Of a stretch of DNA of 64,000 nt, positions 55,342-64,000 are shown one piece after another (the first letter of the stretch is position 1; each line of letters begins with the position of its first letter). The notes beneath the pieces were generated by a model. That model was not told the origin of the DNA, did not search any database, and saw only the letters and a program-made list of their open reading frames with translations. The stretch spans positions 1,068,245 to 1,132,244 of the forward strand of contig KN832873.1 of NCBI GenBank assembly GCA_000827325.1. Direction: 5' to 3'. Origin of the DNA: Oidiodendron maius Zn. Lineage: Eukaryota; Ascomycota; Leotiomycetes; Myxotrichaceae. The position numbers were made by a program, and so were the translations under genes.

Positions 55342-57230
55342 CTCGACGTGGACAGAGAAAGCTGTAGGTTGGACTGTGTGGGCTCATTATGAGACGTAGT
55401 CTCCTCATTGAAGGTATGCATGTCCGCAACGCCAGTCGGAAGATGTGGGCGGACAGGGCGATCTCGAGGAGGTGCATGCCACTGCACAATATCCCCGTCA
55501 CAATACACTTGTACCAAAGCGATCATGGTTTTTTGGAAGGTCTAACGTATAATTTCTCCTCCCTTAGCATTCTGACTCGCAAAACTCCTTTCTTTTTCGC
55601 CGAGCGTGTGTGAAAGAGTGTCACCCCTCTCCCGCCCAGCCGTTTGTGTAGGATTCTTAGTTATGATAACAAATTTTACGGTCTCGGGGGTTTGTAGACG
55701 GGAAATCTAATCGCTAGATTTGTTTTGTTTCGGGGTAGGATGTATAGTACCTACGTTTTAAGGGATGGATTTTGTCCAAGTCTGAGACATTAAGATCCAG
55801 CAGCAACATCCAATAGCTCGTCCAAATGAATAAATACTCTTCGGATCTGAGCCGGAACCTGTCAGCCTTACGTTTATCGAGATGCACGGCGTCGGGGCAA
55901 ATGCGGTGACAACTCCAAGCCTCGCAGTGAGCAACCCCCGTGCTGGATGGCTCGCTGAAACATTGCCACGCTTTGAGGCTGGATCGCTCGGGAGGTCTGG
56001 CAAACACGATTTTCCATGGCCTCGATGCCTAAATATAGCCAGGGTGGTGAACCTCTGCCCCGCCCATTCCGAAGGGAGGCTGGTGAGAGGTCTAGACATC
56101 CATCTTCCTGCACTGACATGCAGCTCCGATAGTGGCTACGATTGGCAGACGGGCCCGTCGAAGAGGTCGAGAAGATGGTCAGTCCGAGCAGCATTGGCCG
56201 TTGATAGAGCACCGAAAGCACTTTACCTGTAGACCTTGACCTCGGCCGACATCTGAAATGCCCTGAGTATCGGGTACCGTATTCCCCCCTCCCGACCCCC
56301 ATGGGGGCTTCATTGATGACGACAGTTGGTGGAGCTCCAGCGATAAGCCAGCCTCCTGCTACCTGTACCCACTGGGTGGGCAGAAAACAAGAAAAGGCTC
56401 AGCATCATGGCAGGTTGATAGGGCGATGGCTAACACGGGCCGCGGCCTTCCAAAGTCTCACGTCTCTGGCCCCCGGAATCTTGATTCGACAGCCGGTCTC
56501 GACCAGGACGCTGGCCAGGCTCGTATTTCAGCTCCAGAGTCACGTCGTCATAGAGTACGACGGGACTCATGCTCCCCATATCGACCGAAGCTACCCTGGC
56601 GACGGGCATGTCGTATGCGCAATCGAGTGATCTGAGGGATTTCGACATTCCAACAAGTCGCTTGCAGAAGAAGGAGGAGAAGGAGAGGGGAAGAGAAGGC
56701 GATGGCCAATTGTACGACTCGGATTTGAATCCACTCAGCTCGCTACGGCACCATATCACCATATTCCCGGATGTTCTACTTTCTTGTCTCTGTGGTCGTC
56801 GACTTGTAATCGATGTGGCTGGTCGGGTCGAAGGCGCTCACCCGTGTTGCCAACCCATCTCACCGCAAAGATGCTGCAGCCAGCCCCGCTACATGTATAT
56901 ACTCTATCCACCTGCTCGACCCCGCTATATTTCTTTTCCTTCTACTATTTTTCTCTTTTCTCTGTACCTTACATACATATTCCCCTTCTCATTCGTTTGT
57001 ACGACTTGCCGATCCTGTTCATGCCATTCCTCGTCTATCAACGTTCACTCGCCTCATCTTCCGCCACAGAGTGAACTTCCTGGCCGTGGAAACGTTCACA
57101 TATCAATATTATGGAGTCGGCGACTGATGAAAAGAGGGTTGAGCAAAAGCTCCTAGTCTGTAAATCGCTTCCCACATATCACATCTGTCGAAACTCAGAC
57201 CGCAGAGCCTCGGATGATCAGCTGGCCAAG
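55342..57230. other. Long divergent intergenic region with a pyrimidine-rich tract
   Basis: 1.9 kb between the SDR start and the surface-protein start. No gene supported: overlapping short frames at 55714-56302 (minus) and 56301-57156 (plus) lack motifs. A CT-rich tract at about 56927-56969 is typical of promoters and 5' leaders of well-expressed fungal genes, so the leader of the surface-protein gene probably begins shortly after it. Confidence 0.4.
56927..56969 (+). promoter_or_regulatory. CT-rich promoter/leader tract
   Basis: A nearly uninterrupted pyrimidine stretch on the plus strand (TTTCTTTTCCTTCTACTATT and onward), about 260 bp upstream of the predicted start codon at 57231. Such tracts often precede transcription start sites in filamentous fungi. 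Confidence 0.4.
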
Positions 57231-58390
57231 ATGTCTTCTCGACACTTCTTTTTTGCTATTCTGATATTCTCTCTTCTTGTCATCGGCCTCGTTTCCGCAA
57301 CCATGAAAGGTGATAAGATATTCCCCAGCGCGACTTTGGCCATTTCAGAAACCCAGCGACAGGTCCAAGGAGTTTCCAGTGACAAATATTACGCCGCTTT
57401 GCTCAGTCATTCAGCAAATACGATCCCGCCGAATGTTAATCAAGAGTCTAAGATTGCCTCGGAAACTGCTCATCCGCAGGAAGGTGATGCCGCACAGAAC
57501 ATAGCAGAGTTAGGAAAGAGACAGAACAACTCTGGCAATGAGACTTCATCAACGCAAACAACATCTCCTACAGAGACTTCGTCTCGTACGCTTTTACCCA
57601 CTACCTCTACTACCACAGGGAGCTCAACTACTAGCACGCAGTCCACCACCTCAAGCTCTGTGACTGGGATATCTTCCACCTCTACAACAAGTGAAACCAC
57701 TACAAGCCAGTCTTCAGTGACTGTGTCCTCGGTACCCAGCACTGTTTCCAGCTCAATGATGACGACGGATTCAAAGTCTTCCAACACAACTCCATCCTCG
57801 ATAATGAAAGGTACGCGTCTCCAATTGTGCTGGATTGACTTCAGTTTGTTTCGATATGCTTAGGCAAGCTGTCTTTCCCTCACTTTATAACATGGATATA
57901 CAGCTCTTTAACGAGCCCTACCATCCTGCAATATGTTCTGCAATCTCTCTACCTTTTTTCTCCTTTGTACAGTCATCCCAATTGCTTGGGCCGATTTATC
58001 TCTTACCTTCCCCTTTAACCATATTCAGGCTCTTCTCCTGCGTCAATACCTTCGATATCTTCCCCTCATACTACCTCTTCCAGCTCTACACAAAACTCGA
58101 ACTCTGCCCACTCTAACAGTGACGTAGACTCATCCAGTTCCACTACGTCTCCTCCAACAACAGCACAGTCCATTACTTCTCTGCACGTCTTTACGACACA
58201 GGAAGGTGGCGCTGTCGTCACGGTCACCGAGCTTACTGTGGTCCCCGCTCCCATAGCGCAGGAGACTGACTCCGCAGGGTCTGGTCCAACAAAATCCCCA
58301 TCTCTACAACCCAACGGAGCAAGCATTCAGACCCCTGGCATGAAAGTTATGCTCTGTGTATTGGGCGCAGCTTTCTTGGCTGCATTTTGA
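57231..58390 (+). CDS. Ser/Thr-rich cell-surface protein, probably GPI-anchored
   Basis: Exons 57231-57810 and 58029-58390 (218-nt intron) give 313 residues. The Met at 57231 is chosen because it directly precedes a signal peptide (SSRHFFFAILIFSLLVIGLV); an upstream in-frame Met at 57111 would bury it. After a 75-residue pro-like segment, a dibasic LGKR (Lys96-Arg97) is a good Kex2 site. The remainder is a heavily Ser/Thr-rich stalk with many O-mannosylation candidates and several NxS/T sites (NNSGNET). A short conserved-looking block (LHVFTTQEGGAVVTVTELTV) and a C-terminal hydrophobic end (MLCVLGAAFLAAF) suited to a GPI signal complete it. It is likely a wall or plasma-membrane protein; no catalytic domain is visible. 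Confidence 0.75.
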
Positions 58391-59151
58391 TCATCATGAC
58401 AGAATAGTACAAAGGGAGCATGATCCACATGTTTGATTTTTTTCCCGCTGCATTGCATGGTAGCATGGGGGTATCTGTTTCCACTAGAGTCTTTCCTTAT
58501 CACGATACGACGGCCATGGATTTTGACACGTATAACGATTTTCTTACTTTAGAACGGATCTAGAATGGGAACAAATGAGCATTCAAAGCTCCTTGGCAGC
58601 AAAACATGAATAGAGGATCTGTAAAGGCATCGCAGCAAGGGATAATAACCAATACGGTGGAGTTATACTGGCCACCAAGAAGGGTGGCATTCTCCTAAGC
58701 AATAATCAAAAGCACAGTATGATGCTAGTTATAATGAAGAACCATAAAAATACTCTCCAACGCTTCAAGAACATTCATTTTAAGTCCTAATGAGTATCGT
58801 ATGCTTTTCCGGTTTCCCTACATTGAATAAAACGCTTCCTACTAAATCTCTCCAGTACGCCACTGGCCTGTATTGTGCCCCACGCACCCCAATTCCCCGT
58901 AATCAGACCGTTAGGACGCACACAAAACATGCCGCATCCCGTATACAAGGCAAAAGTGTTTCCTCACTGCGTCTCGTCTCCCGGAACCCGCGACCGGATG
59001 ACCTCGTATCGCACAGCCCCTCTGCAATCCTTACATACACTCACGTTTCAAAAAAAGCAAGATACACCAACCATATCCCCATTCTCCAACTCCGAGAAGA
59101 GCAAACGGTAGAAACCACGTCGCGGCCAGGATAAAAGCGGGAAGGGAGGTG
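58391..59151. other. Convergent intergenic region
   Basis: 761 bp between the 3' ends of the surface-protein and FAM32A genes. The overlapping frames at 58790-59134 (plus) have no motif. Confidence 0.4.
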
Positions 59152-59671
59152 TTATCCGGGCCCGATGCGAGGCATGTCGTGGTGCTCGGAAAGATTTGAG
59201 AGATACTTGTTTAGCTCCTCTACACGCTCCTTATGCGTCTTTGTTCCCTCGCGTGCAAGCCGATCGCTCAGCTATTAACACATAAATGTCAGTTTAAATT
59301 CTGCTAGTTCCAGGGTATGGAATTTTTAAAAGAGGTAAGATGAAGCGAGAAAAGGGAAATCAGAGTAAGGGACGAGAAGGATAGCAGAGGAAAACACGAA
59401 CTCGTTTCCGGCGCATCTCCTCCGCGGCACGTTCAGCCGCTGTTTTGCCATCGTGTGGATCGCGTTGCTCGAGCTCACGTAATTCAGCGTCGTCGTCTTC
59501 ACTGGGTTTGGCGCTGGAAGCTTCATCCGCTGCAGCTGCTTTCTGCAGCGCCGAGTCCCGAGAGGGCGTCGAGCTCGAGGAGTGCTTCTTCTTTTTCTTC
59601 TTGATACCAGTCGGCTTCGCACCTTTTAGCTTGAGGCCGCCACCGGGTGTGTGGTAGTCATCATCTGCCAT
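59152..59671 (-). CDS. FAM32A-like (DUF1754) protein
   Basis: Minus-strand exons 59671-59402 and 59271-59152 (130-nt intron) give 129 residues. The N-terminus GGGLKLKGAKPTGIKKKKKK, the Glu/Asp-rich middle, EEMRRKR at the junction and the C-terminus LAREGTKTHKERVEELNKYL through EHHDMPRIGPG are the FAM32A signature. In humans FAM32A is a late spliceosomal factor that helps exon ligation, so a nuclear splicing role is expected here by homology. The intron donor is GTTCGT, weaker than its neighbours, but only this site joins the conserved parts in frame. Reading through instead would give a 103-residue protein lacking the conserved tail. Confidence 0.9.
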
Positions 59672-60689
59672 GGTGGTTTGCGGAGGGGCAGCGCAGCACC
59701 TTGGGTGAGGTGCCAGTGGTGAGTCGTGTGAGTGGGATATCGGATATTTATTTTTCCGGCCTGAACGACTTCTGTTGATACAGTATATAGATCGTTAACA
59801 CTTTGATGTGTTGTGTCTACATTATGCACAACCACATCTTCAATTTCAGATCTTTCTAAGATTATGTAATGCCTCATCCTATTTGATGTGATTATTAAAA
59901 CAAGAACGACCTTTCTTTTCCAGCTGTGTTTAGCGTACAGAAAGACTAGTGGTCCATTTTCTAACACCCAAAATGCCAGATGGTGTATAGTCATACCCTG
60001 TTCGAGAGTCAAATTGTTCCATAAATCATACGTTACGGATAATTCATTTCTGTCTCACTATCAATGTTACAAAAGTCTATATACGTATAAAAGAAGATAA
60101 AAGTATGCAGCTTATAGTTCTCTTCACAGTTCACAATTTTGACTTCCCACTTCTGTATATGATCCAGAAGACTGTGTCCTGTATTACAATTTTGCTCATT
60201 GCACATAAGACATATATTATCTTCACGAGTCACTGCTTTGCTGCACAGGTGCTTCTATTACCTCTATTCAGGCCGCCTTCTGGATGCCCACAGCACTCTG
60301 CCACCTTTTCAGTTGTATATAACATTGGCATAACTGATTATACTGCTTCACAACTGTCCTCAATTCCGCAGTGGTTTTTAGCATGTTACTAGCTCTGATA
60401 TGCAATCCTTTACCTTCAACGTCCATATTCTCAACATCTACCCCAACACACTTTCTACTCCTATATCACATCCCTTTTTTTCTTTTTTTAATGCAGACTA
60501 TACCATTGTTAGAACATTCAGTCTCATAGAAATGAACTATGCTGAAGGGAGATCAAACTCTCGCAGTCACTGCCAGTCATGGCATCTTCTTCTAGTCTTT
60601 CCCATCGGTGTACCATCCCAGAATCCTCATGCGGATCAATACAAAGCCTCTAAGCGGATCCTGGTCATCCCACAGCAATGACACCAGAT
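59672..60689. other. Intergenic, AT-rich, leading into the tandem array
   Basis: About 1 kb with no supportable gene. It should hold the FAM32A promoter (minus strand). From about 60400 the plus strand becomes pyrimidine-rich, and very diverged repeat units may already begin near 60620. Confidence 0.35.
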
Positions 60690-62540
60690 CCACAGTGTCC
60701 TTGCACATCTGCTCATATTTCGTAGCTTCGCTCTTTTCCTCCACTAAATTAGAACATCTCCGACTTGTTTCGTTGTATAACTAGCCATGGTTCATCGCAT
60801 TGCTTTATTCTCTTGTCTAAACTGGGAGATATCTCTCTCTTTTCATTGCAAATCTGATCATAGTTCATAACACCACTACCTTCTCTCTTCTAGCTAGGAA
60901 CTAGTTTCTATATTTTGTTGTACATCTGCTCATGGCTTAAGCATTACTCTATTCTCTCATCTTAGCTAGGAAAAATATTCCCCACTTTCGTTCTATATCT
61001 GCTCATAGGTCATAGCATCACTCCTTTGTCTTCTTGGTTTGGAAATGTCCTCCTTATTTCGTTGCATGCCTGCCATTGTTCTGTAGCATTAATTCATTCT
61101 GACTTAGTTACGAAATATCTCCTTCATTTCGTTGCACATCTTCTCTCGTGCAACAGAGTTTCACTTCCCTGCCTTTGCCCGAGTAGGAAATATCCTACCC
61201 CCATGATTTCGTTGCGTATCTGAAATCTGGAACATTGTTTTTCCGTGAATACTAGTTCCTATTTCAGCCAAGAAGGGTCCATTCCCAATTCATCTTATAT
61301 CTCGTTGCGTATCTGAATCTGGAACATAGTTTTTCCAGCTTCATTCCCCTTCATCCGCCTAATTGGGAATCTTCACTATTTCGTTGCGTGTCTGAATCTG
61401 AAACATAATTTTTCCGTGGATACTAGTCCTCTTATAGTCAATCAAAGAATGATTCAGCTAACCTAGTGTTTTGTTGTCTGCATTTTTGGTGAAAATCGGA
61501 ACTTTACCCATTCTGGATTCCGGGCTGTTTCGTTGCGTATCTGACTCTGGAACATAGTTTTTCCGTGAAGGGGTTATAGCTGCTACTGCTAATTAAAGCA
61601 TGATATAGAGCTGTTGGAGGGTTTTGCTGCAGATCTGAGATCTGGAGTTAATGTTCATACCTTTCCTTTCCGGACCAAGAACAGTTTCGTTGCGTATCTG
61701 GGCTTGAGTGAATCCTGAGTGTCTTCCTTGGATGCATGGATAGGCCCGTTGCATATCTGCCTTTCCAGTAAACAGTGTGCCTCCTTCCCCTTCTGGATAG
61801 GCAGACAATTTCGTTGCGTATCCGCAATTCTAGGTGAAAATTTTACCTTTTTCCTTTCTAAGACTCAGAGCAGTTGCGTTGCATGACGGCACTTAAGTGA
61901 ACTTTGAGCTCCCTTCTTCCCTGGCTCATGATCAATCTCCTTGTTTATCATCCGCCTATCAGGTGGCAAAGCAACCTTTCCTTTCTAGGAATTTCAAACA
62001 TCTTCGTTGCGTATCTGCATTTTCATTGAACCTCTCCTTCTCCCTGAATACCAGACAAAGTTTCGTTGCGTGTCTGAGTTACAGTGAACAGTGGCCCTTC
62101 TTCTTTCCCGAATTCCTGGACACATTCTTGCTGTGCACTTGCTTTAGGTGAACGTTTACTTCCTGCCCTTCTAGAAGACTAATTCAGAGTTCCTTCCATT
62201 CCGGGATTCCAGATACGATTCCGTTGCATGCCTATGTTGCCATCGTGCATGTTCACCTTTTGCCTTCTGGAAATCATGGTCGGTCACAGTTTATTGCATA
62301 TCTGTCTCAGGCTTTTGTTGAGCGTCTACTTCACTTCTCCCCTTTTTTCAGAAATCAGAACTAGAGTCCGTTGTCCACCTACACTTTTAGCTTTCCGTTA
62401 GCTGGATCACTGCATCTGCTCAGCCAATCACGCGGCGCATTTCAGGGTCTTGTGGTTTCGTTGCGTACCTGCATTTGAGGTCAGTGTCAAGAGCACTTCT
62501 GGGATTTTGCTGCTATCTACTGGATCTGGCTTGAACTAGA
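60690..62540. repeat. Degenerate tandem array, about 25 units of 59-94 nt
   Basis: A core close to TTTCGTTGCGTATCTG recurs at about 60698, 60771, 60844, 60916, 60989, 61060, 61130, 61210, 61303, 61382, 61472, 61531, 61625, 61688, 61747, 61812, 61877, 61945, 62005, 62064, 62128, 62222, 62292, 62369 and 62459. The first seven are spaced 70-73 nt. Three sub-types are visible: an early one with CATCTGCTCATGG and AGCTAGGAA, a middle one with ATCTGGAACATAGTTTTTCC (61210-61570), and a later, shorter one (59-68 nt) with AGTGAACAGTG and CCTTCTTCC. The plus strand is strongly pyrimidine-rich between cores. No reading frame spans the array and the pitch is not a multiple of three, so it is non-coding. 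Confidence 0.8.
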
Positions 62541-62973
62541 AGCATGCTGAAGAATGTCATGCATCTGCTGACTTTGTATAGAATTATCAACCAACATTAT
62601 GGATGTGTGGATGTGTTGTATTCCGCATTAGCAATCGCCTTGCACCTTACTCCCTTACCATTTCAAGAATAAGATCCACAACAAGGGAGTCTGAATACGC
62701 AAATCCAGTTTTGGCAAGCTGCTGCCAGCTGAACATTTTCATAGGCGAGCCCCTCAGGAGTTATGCTAGCTTTGGACTAGCATTTGTAAGTGAGCTTTTA
62801 TGCGTCACCAAAGGTTGAATGTATCACCAGAAATAAGACTCAGAAAAAAATTTCAATTCATGGTATCTCTATCTCACATCTTCTCTTATGACGGGCAGAC
62901 ATACAGAATGCCTATAGTTTGACGTTACCAAATATTCTCCTCCAACGCCAGATATTATTCGAATCCCTATTAC
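62541..62973. other. 3' flank of the Nup188-like gene
   Basis: 433 bp between the end of the tandem array and the stop codon of the nucleoporin gene; no gene supported. The open frame at 62603-62818 has no recognisable content. Confidence 0.35.
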
Positions 62974-64000
62974 TCAGGATTCACCAGCTCCAAGCACATC
63001 CCGAATTCCACGCAGCTCCGCCACCACTTTTTCCTCGAGTTTATTGGCAGCTGTGCCTCCCGTCTTCTTCTTAGACATCCACACCTCCCTCTCACCCATA
63101 GGGAGAATCCTCTCTCGCAGCACCGTCACCGAGCCAAGCCAGAACTCAACATTCTCCAACACCGCGGCAGCGTCCCATTTCACCTCTGGAATGTCAGATC
63201 CTGTTGCCTCCTCTCGGAATCCATTTAAAATGAAAATTATGAGGGACAGCGTGTGGATCTCGGAGCAGATGCTCAATGTAATATATTTAGTCTGTGCTTT
63301 TGATGCGGTACGGGATAGTTCCGGAGCATCGAATGCTTGAGATGCTTGTTCGAGAAGATTAGGGAACTGCATGATGAAGACGGAGACCTCGGATGCGATG
63401 GAAGCGCCTACTGCATCGAGCATATGTAGAAGCAGGGGAAGGATTCCCCGCACCCAGATGCTGTAGCAGCGCTGGTACCCAGCACCATCGGCGAACGGGC
63501 TCACGTTTGATCGCCTGAGGTATGTTGTTATATTTGCAGCTCCGATATGGCCAAGTACGCCGTCAATAGCTAGCTGTTCTGCCATGGCTGGCACGGCTGA
63601 TAGCTCAAGGAGGAAGAGGATGCTGAGCTCACCGTAGATGGGATCTCCATCTATAGCCAGGCTGTCTGACCAGGTGAAAAGTGTGGTCGCCACCCGCGCG
63701 GAATCGCATTGAACGAACATCGATACAATTTGAGAATACGAAAGATCGATTCCAGGAATGCGCAGGCCTGTTTGTAGGATAGCTGTGATAAGGGCAAGAT
63801 CCGCAGGAGACGACTCAACCGGCTTTTCGTGGATAAAGGCAGCAAGGTCTCGGAGACCGTTTGCAACCACTCGATGAAAGATGTCAAGGACAATCGGTAT
63901 GACATCAGCTTTCTCCGTGAGGCGGATCGATGAGCGGAAATCTGCATCAGAATCTTGACGCAGGTTATTGGACTCTCCATGGACTCGAAGGGCGAGGAAA
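62974..64000 (-). CDS. NUP188: C-terminal part of nucleoporin Nup188 (truncated by window edge)
   Basis: The minus-strand frame is open from the window end (64000) to TGA at 62976-62974, about 341 residues, with no intron seen. It is entirely helical in character, like the alpha-solenoid tail of a scaffold nucleoporin. Segments such as LTEKADVIPIVLDIFHRVVA, AFIHEKPVESSPADLALITA, IWVRGILPLLLHMLDAVGAS and LENVEFWLGSVTVLRERIL resemble fungal Nup188, an inner-ring component of the nuclear pore. The call rests on remembered family character, not on a diagnostic motif; another HEAT-like protein is possible. The tail ends with a Lys-rich segment and KLEEKVVAELRGIRDVLGAG, a probable short coiled coil. 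Confidence 0.65.
   Translation of the reverse strand, partial: FLALRVHGESNNLRQDSDADFRSSIRLTEKADVIPIVLDIFHRVVANGLRDLAAFIHEKPVESSPADLALITAILQTGLRIPGIDLSYSQIVSMFVQCDSARVATTLFTWSDSLAIDGDPIYGELSILFLLELSAVPAMAEQLAIDGVLGHIGAANITTYLRRSNVSPFADGAGYQRCYSIWVRGILPLLLHMLDAVGASIASEVSVFIMQFPNLLEQASQAFDAPELSRTASKAQTKYITLSICSEIHTLSLIIFILNGFREEATGSDIPEVKWDAAAVLENVEFWLGSVTVLRERILPMGEREVWMSKKKTGGTAANKLEEKVVAELRGIRDVLGAGES

Noticed and set aside
57111-57230. Upstream Met for the surface protein
   Set aside because: It would add 40 residues before a strong signal peptide and so prevent its function; the Met at 57231 is preferred.
60690-62540. CRISPR-like appearance of regularly spaced short repeats
   Set aside because: The host is eukaryotic, the core is degenerate, spacing varies from 59 to 94 nt, spacers resemble each other, and there are no cas genes. 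It is a diverged tandem array.
1-64000. Search by eye for transposons, tRNA genes and rDNA
   Set aside because: No reverse transcriptase, transposase or integrase motifs, no terminal inverted repeats, and no convincing tRNA A/B box pairs were seen; a covariance-model scan would be needed to exclude tRNAs formally.

Overview
The window is nuclear DNA of a filamentous ascomycete (Pezizomycotina). Genes carry short GT..AG introns (mostly 45-90 nt) with CTAAC/CTGAC-type branch sites, and several families are typical of this group: a Zn2Cys6 regulator, a BBE-type FAD oxidase, a sedolisin protease, a Sac7-type RhoGAP and a fungal dolichol kinase. A Leotiomycete-like host is possible, but the sequence alone does not fix the class. 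I saw no tRNA, rRNA, CRISPR array or intact transposon.

Layout. 0-11 kb is an accessory-looking stretch: the 3' end of an unidentified gene, a dead short-chain dehydrogenase fragment, an F-box protein, then three co-oriented genes (secreted FAD-linked oxidase, Zn2Cys6 transcription factor, aldehyde dehydrogenase) that look like a small catabolic or secondary-metabolite cluster. 11-19 kb is housekeeping: CCT3 chaperonin subunit, PRKRIP1-like protein, phosphoglycerate-mutase-family phosphatase and a probable pseudokinase. 19-24 kb is gene-poor, with one small Ser/Pro-rich protein. 24-35 kb holds a DUF3429 mitochondrial membrane protein divergent from a 3219-residue VPS13 lipid-transfer protein. 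35.5-37.7 kb is a sedolisin gene with a nonsense codon and a frameshift. 38-43 kb holds an OGFr-domain protein, a small three-exon gene that a simple ORF scan misses, and an uncharacterised conserved-looking protein with a long upstream region. 45-54 kb holds dolichol kinase, TIM9 and a RhoGAP. 54-59.7 kb holds a membrane-anchored SDR, a Ser/Thr-rich GPI-type cell-surface protein and FAM32A. The right end is the C-terminal part of a Nup188-like nucleoporin.

The most unusual item is a degenerate, non-coding tandem array at about 60.69-62.54 kb, between the FAM32A and Nup188-like genes. It has about 25 units built around a core close to TTTCGTTGCGTATCTG. The first units have a regular 70-73 nt pitch and later ones spread to 59-94 nt. 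Other notable items are a zinc cluster assembled across two introns separated by a 2-nt exon, a 702-nt intron-like but fully open in-frame insert in the RhoGAP gene, a GC-AG intron in the aldehyde dehydrogenase, a FFAT-like motif in VPS13, and the apparent sedolisin pseudogene.

All exon joins were worked out by hand from splice signals, reading phase and family motifs; none has been tested against transcripts.
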